A stretch of 64,000 bases of DNA. Origin: SKVR01 sp964491395 (lineage in GTDB: Bacteria; Bacteroidota; Bacteroidia; Bacteroidales; UBA7960). This document shows, piece after piece, positions 62,215 to 64,000 of the stretch. The stretch is from NCBI GenBank assembly GCA_964491395.1, contig CAZBGI010000005.1, positions 37,903 through 101,902 of the forward strand, given 5' to 3'. The translations under genes and the position numbers were made by a program. Under the pieces are notes generated by a model, which did no database searches, had not been told where the DNA came from, and saw only the letters and a list, made by a program, of their open reading frames with translations. Numbering within the stretch: the first letter of the stretch is position 1; each line of letters starts with the position of its first letter.

Positions 62215-62745
62215 ATGTTCAGATTTTTTGCGGCAACTTTGCTGGTTTTAGTTTTCTTCGGTTTTAAAGGGGTGTCCCAGCACCCTTCTGTTTTAGAAAT
62301 GCAAAATGAGGGCAGAATAGGCATTACCGCAGCTATCGAACCCGGCCATACAGGTATGATGGTTCCGCTGTGGCTTACCAACCGGTCTGTAATAGCACCT
62401 GTTATAAGTTTTAGCTATTTGCAGAATAAGGAACTGGACCTTACCCTGGGAGTGGCTACCCGGCATTATTTAAATATCGATGAAATGTCTTATTATTTTG
62501 GATTCAGGATAGGCAGCATGTTGTTGATTCCTTACGGAGAAGAAGAAGTGGATAATGATATCCGCACAGACCTGTTTGCCGGGGCAAATATAGGCCTGGA
62601 GTATTATTTAGCCGAAAAATGGAGTGTAGGTTTGGAAATACAGGGTAATTTTCTTCAGTCTGACGAAACATCCATGCGATTTGAGAATCCCGGTGGAATG
62701 GGGTTTAAGCTGGTGCCGGTTTTGATGACTACTTTTTATTTCTGA
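62215..62745 (+). CDS. Small outer-membrane beta-barrel-like protein
   Basis: The 176-residue protein has a signal peptide (MFRFFAATLLVLVFFGFKGVSQ) and alternating strands in the mature part, such as LDLTLGVATRHYLNI, YYFGFRIGSMLLI, GLEYYLAEKWSVGLEI, and a C-terminal VPVLMTTFYF ending in aromatic Phe. This is typical of small outer-membrane barrels. ATG 62215 is chosen because the 66 codons upstream in frame give no signal peptide and cross the terminator. Function unknown. Confidence 0.65.
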   Translation: MFRFFAATLLVLVFFGFKGVSQHPSVLEMQNEGRIGITAAIEPGHTGMMVPLWLTNRSVIAPVISFSYLQNKELDLTLGVATRHYLNIDEMSYYFGFRIGSMLLIPYGEEEVDNDIRTDLFAGANIGLEYYLAEKWSVGLEIQGNFLQSDETSMRFENPGGMGFKLVPVLMTTFYF

Positions 62746-62780
62746 TTTATGAGCAAACCCCGAAAAGTACTATACCCTGG

Positions 62781-62795
62781 CCCCCTAAAAGGGGG
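62781..62795. repeat. Short perfect hairpin CCCCCTAAAAGGGGG
   Basis: A perfect 5-bp GC stem with TAAAA-type loop between two plus-strand genes. Similar CCCCCTAAAAGGGGG elements occur between genes in many bacteria as small repeats. No T-tract follows. Confidence 0.5.
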
Positions 62796-62934
62796 AGTTC
62801 GCAACTAACAGATTTTGTGTGTATTACAACAACAAATTTAGCTTTATGTGTTACAGTAATGATTTTCCGGTGTGCCCTTATCTATGCTTTAGCGGAAATT
62901 TGAAGAAGTATCATAGAAACCAAAGAAACCTGAT

Positions 62935-63231
62935 TTGACAGGAGGAGCCGGACATATAGCTGATATGATAGGCAAGATTCGGATGAATGAGTCTGCTATC
63001 AGAAGAAAGCGATGGTTTAAAGAGGCCAGACGCGAATATGTTAGAGCTGCAAAGCAGCAAAAACTTGATTATAAAAAAGCAAGCCACGAAGAGCTGGAAA
63101 GAGTCAGGATTCAGGTTTTGCTTAACAGGAAAGAATACAGAAGGAACATCTGGATAGTTTCTTTTGTATCTTTGTTGATAGGATGGGCAGTATTATGGGG
63201 CTTGTGGGAACTTCTGAAAATTATCTGGTAA
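62935..63231 (+). CDS. Small single-pass membrane protein with GGAGHIADMI N-terminus
   Basis: The 98-residue protein starts (TTG) MTGGAGHIADMIGKIRMNES and ends with a membrane helix (about 73-95, WIVSFVSLLIGWAVLWGLW); the middle is strongly basic. The GGAGHIxDMI start is one I recall from small Bacteroidota membrane proteins, so TTG 62935 is preferred over ATG 62965. Function unknown. Confidence 0.6.
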   Translation: MTGGAGHIADMIGKIRMNESAIRRKRWFKEARREYVRAAKQQKLDYKKASHEELERVRIQVLLNRKEYRRNIWIVSFVSLLIGWAVLWGLWELLKIIW

Positions 63232-63286
63232 GCAACTAACGGGGAGTATATTAAACAGCAATTTTACGAATACAAATTGTATTTCA

Positions 63287-63610
63287 ATGGATAAAACAGA
63301 GGTAAAAGTACTTGTAAACAAAGAGATTGATAAAACCCAAAAGATTATCAAAGAATACGAGGAGCTGGTGAAGCCTGAGGCTCCCGACGTGGCCATTGGG
63401 CGTGTTTCGCGCATGGATGCCATCAACAACAGGAGCGTGGTGGAAGCCTCCTTACGACAGGCACGTGAAAAACTGGACAAGCTTAACTTTGTGCTCACCA
63501 AGGTCGACAAACCCGATTTTGGCCTTTGCATGCGCTGCGGAAACCCTATTCCCATCGGACGCATCATCATCAGACCTGAAAGTGTGCATTGTGTGAATTG
63601 TGCACGGTAA
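63287..63610 (+). CDS. DksA/TraR-type C4 zinc-finger protein
   Basis: The 107-residue protein has a coiled-coil N-terminal half (KTEVKVLVNKEIDKTQKIIK) and a C-terminal zinc finger CMRCGNPIPIG ... CVNCAR (CxxC ... CxxC), as in the DksA/TraR family, which binds RNA polymerase. The order and size (about 100-110 residues) fit short TraR/DksA relatives. Target not known. Confidence 0.82.
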   Translation: MDKTEVKVLVNKEIDKTQKIIKEYEELVKPEAPDVAIGRVSRMDAINNRSVVEASLRQAREKLDKLNFVLTKVDKPDFGLCMRCGNPIPIGRIIIRPESVHCVNCAR

Positions 63611-63740
63611 AAATAATTGGATTTTTATGATTACCGGGCGACAGGCAAGTGGATGTAACTATGAATCCAAAAGGTGCTTATTTTATAAGCGTATACAAGG
63701 ATAAAATTTCACTCATTAAAAAACTAATAATAGAATAATC

Positions 63741-64000
63741 ATGAAGATTTTAGTAGCATTCCTTTGTTTATTGCTGTTTTCGTGTGCAAAAGACGGAAAT
63801 GAAGTTTCATTATATATTTATAAAACAAAGGCAGACTATTCGGAGAAGGTGTCGGTGAAAATGGTACCTGATAAATCAAAAATATCTTCCGCTCCGGGTC
63901 CGCATGATGTGGATACAACTACCAACTGGCCGAAAAAATTAACCGATGGTTTTTTGTTAAATGGCATTTTTGGCGGCAGTAATACGGCTTTCCTATCCGT
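63741..64000 (+). CDS. Lipoprotein, 3' end outside window
   Basis: From ATG 63741 an open frame runs to the window end (86 codons seen). It begins MKILVAFLCLLLFSCAKDG, with lipobox LFSC and Cys15. The mature part is YIYKTKADYSEKVSVKMVPD and a later TTTNWPKKLTDGFLLNGIFG. No family recognised. Confidence 0.6.
   Translation, partial: MKILVAFLCLLLFSCAKDGNEVSLYIYKTKADYSEKVSVKMVPDKSKISSAPGPHDVDTTTNWPKKLTDGFLLNGIFGGSNTAFLS

Noticed and set aside
1..64000. CRISPR arrays, tRNA or rRNA genes, insertion sequences, prophage
   Set aside because: I saw no spaced repeat array, cloverleaf or rRNA-like sequence, transposase or phage gene. A tool search could still find a short tRNA.

Overview
The window looks like a chromosomal segment (one scaffold with a 100-base gap) of a Bacteroidota bacterium, most likely a salt-adapted, at least facultatively anaerobic member near Bacteroidales/Marinilabiliales. 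The grounds are AT-rich DNA, many promoters with the Bacteroidota -7 element TAnnTTTG, few Shine-Dalgarno sequences, SxC lipoprotein signals, propeller-type LytS kinases, FISUMP and SatD/DUF3307 proteins, and the sequence character of the core genes. The exact order or family is inference.

Region 1 (1-14.2 kb) holds a partial membrane protein, a fused ADP-forming acyl-CoA synthetase, and a BlaI/M56-peptidase operon headed by a FISUMP lipoprotein gene and controlled by two tandem dyads. It continues with a TonB-like protein, an SLC13 transporter in tandem with a response regulator and a cyclic-nucleotide-domain histidine kinase, a membrane phosphoesterase, pbpC and smpB. Region 2 (14.2-35.2 kb) is mostly housekeeping and signalling: rhomboid, a TIGR02999-type sigma factor with a Ser/Thr kinase-TPR protein, a triple-repeat beta-helix lipoprotein, NlpE-like protein, short-chain dehydrogenases, mtaB, inositol monophosphatase, a KefB/C-type antiporter, SatD/DUF3307, msrA, a LuxR-type regulator and an orphan degenerate receiver. 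Region 3 (35.2-45.4 kb) has an overlapping lptF/G - glycosyltransferase - glycosyltransferase - ribBA run, then a LytTR regulator with its propeller kinase, and truA.

Region 4 (45.7-59.7 kb) is a [FeFe]-hydrogenase island. Set 1 is hydC-hydB-hydA with a core-only HydB and an unusual Cys-to-Ser change in the HydA L1 motif. The redox regulator rex follows. Set 2 begins with signalling-type genes (DRTGG, HATPase, HydS-like [FeFe] protein, DRTGG, PHP, HATPase), then a ferredoxin-fold protein with no cysteine at all, and then hydB-hydA-hydC with full-length subunits. Two Rex-like 18-bp operators lie upstream of rex and of the set-2 operon. Together the genes suggest NADH/ferredoxin-linked H2 metabolism controlled by the NADH/NAD+ ratio and perhaps by H2 sensing.

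Region 5 (59.9-64 kb) contains a DoxX-family protein, a microbial rhodopsin of the NDQ (light-driven Na+ pump, KR2) type, an NTF2-like protein, a small barrel-like protein, a small membrane protein, a DksA/TraR-type zinc-finger protein and a truncated lipoprotein gene. An apparent light-driven sodium pump about 1 kb from a fermentative hydrogenase island is the most striking feature. No retinal or carotenoid synthesis gene is present in the window. No tRNA, rRNA, CRISPR array, insertion sequence or phage gene was recognised.
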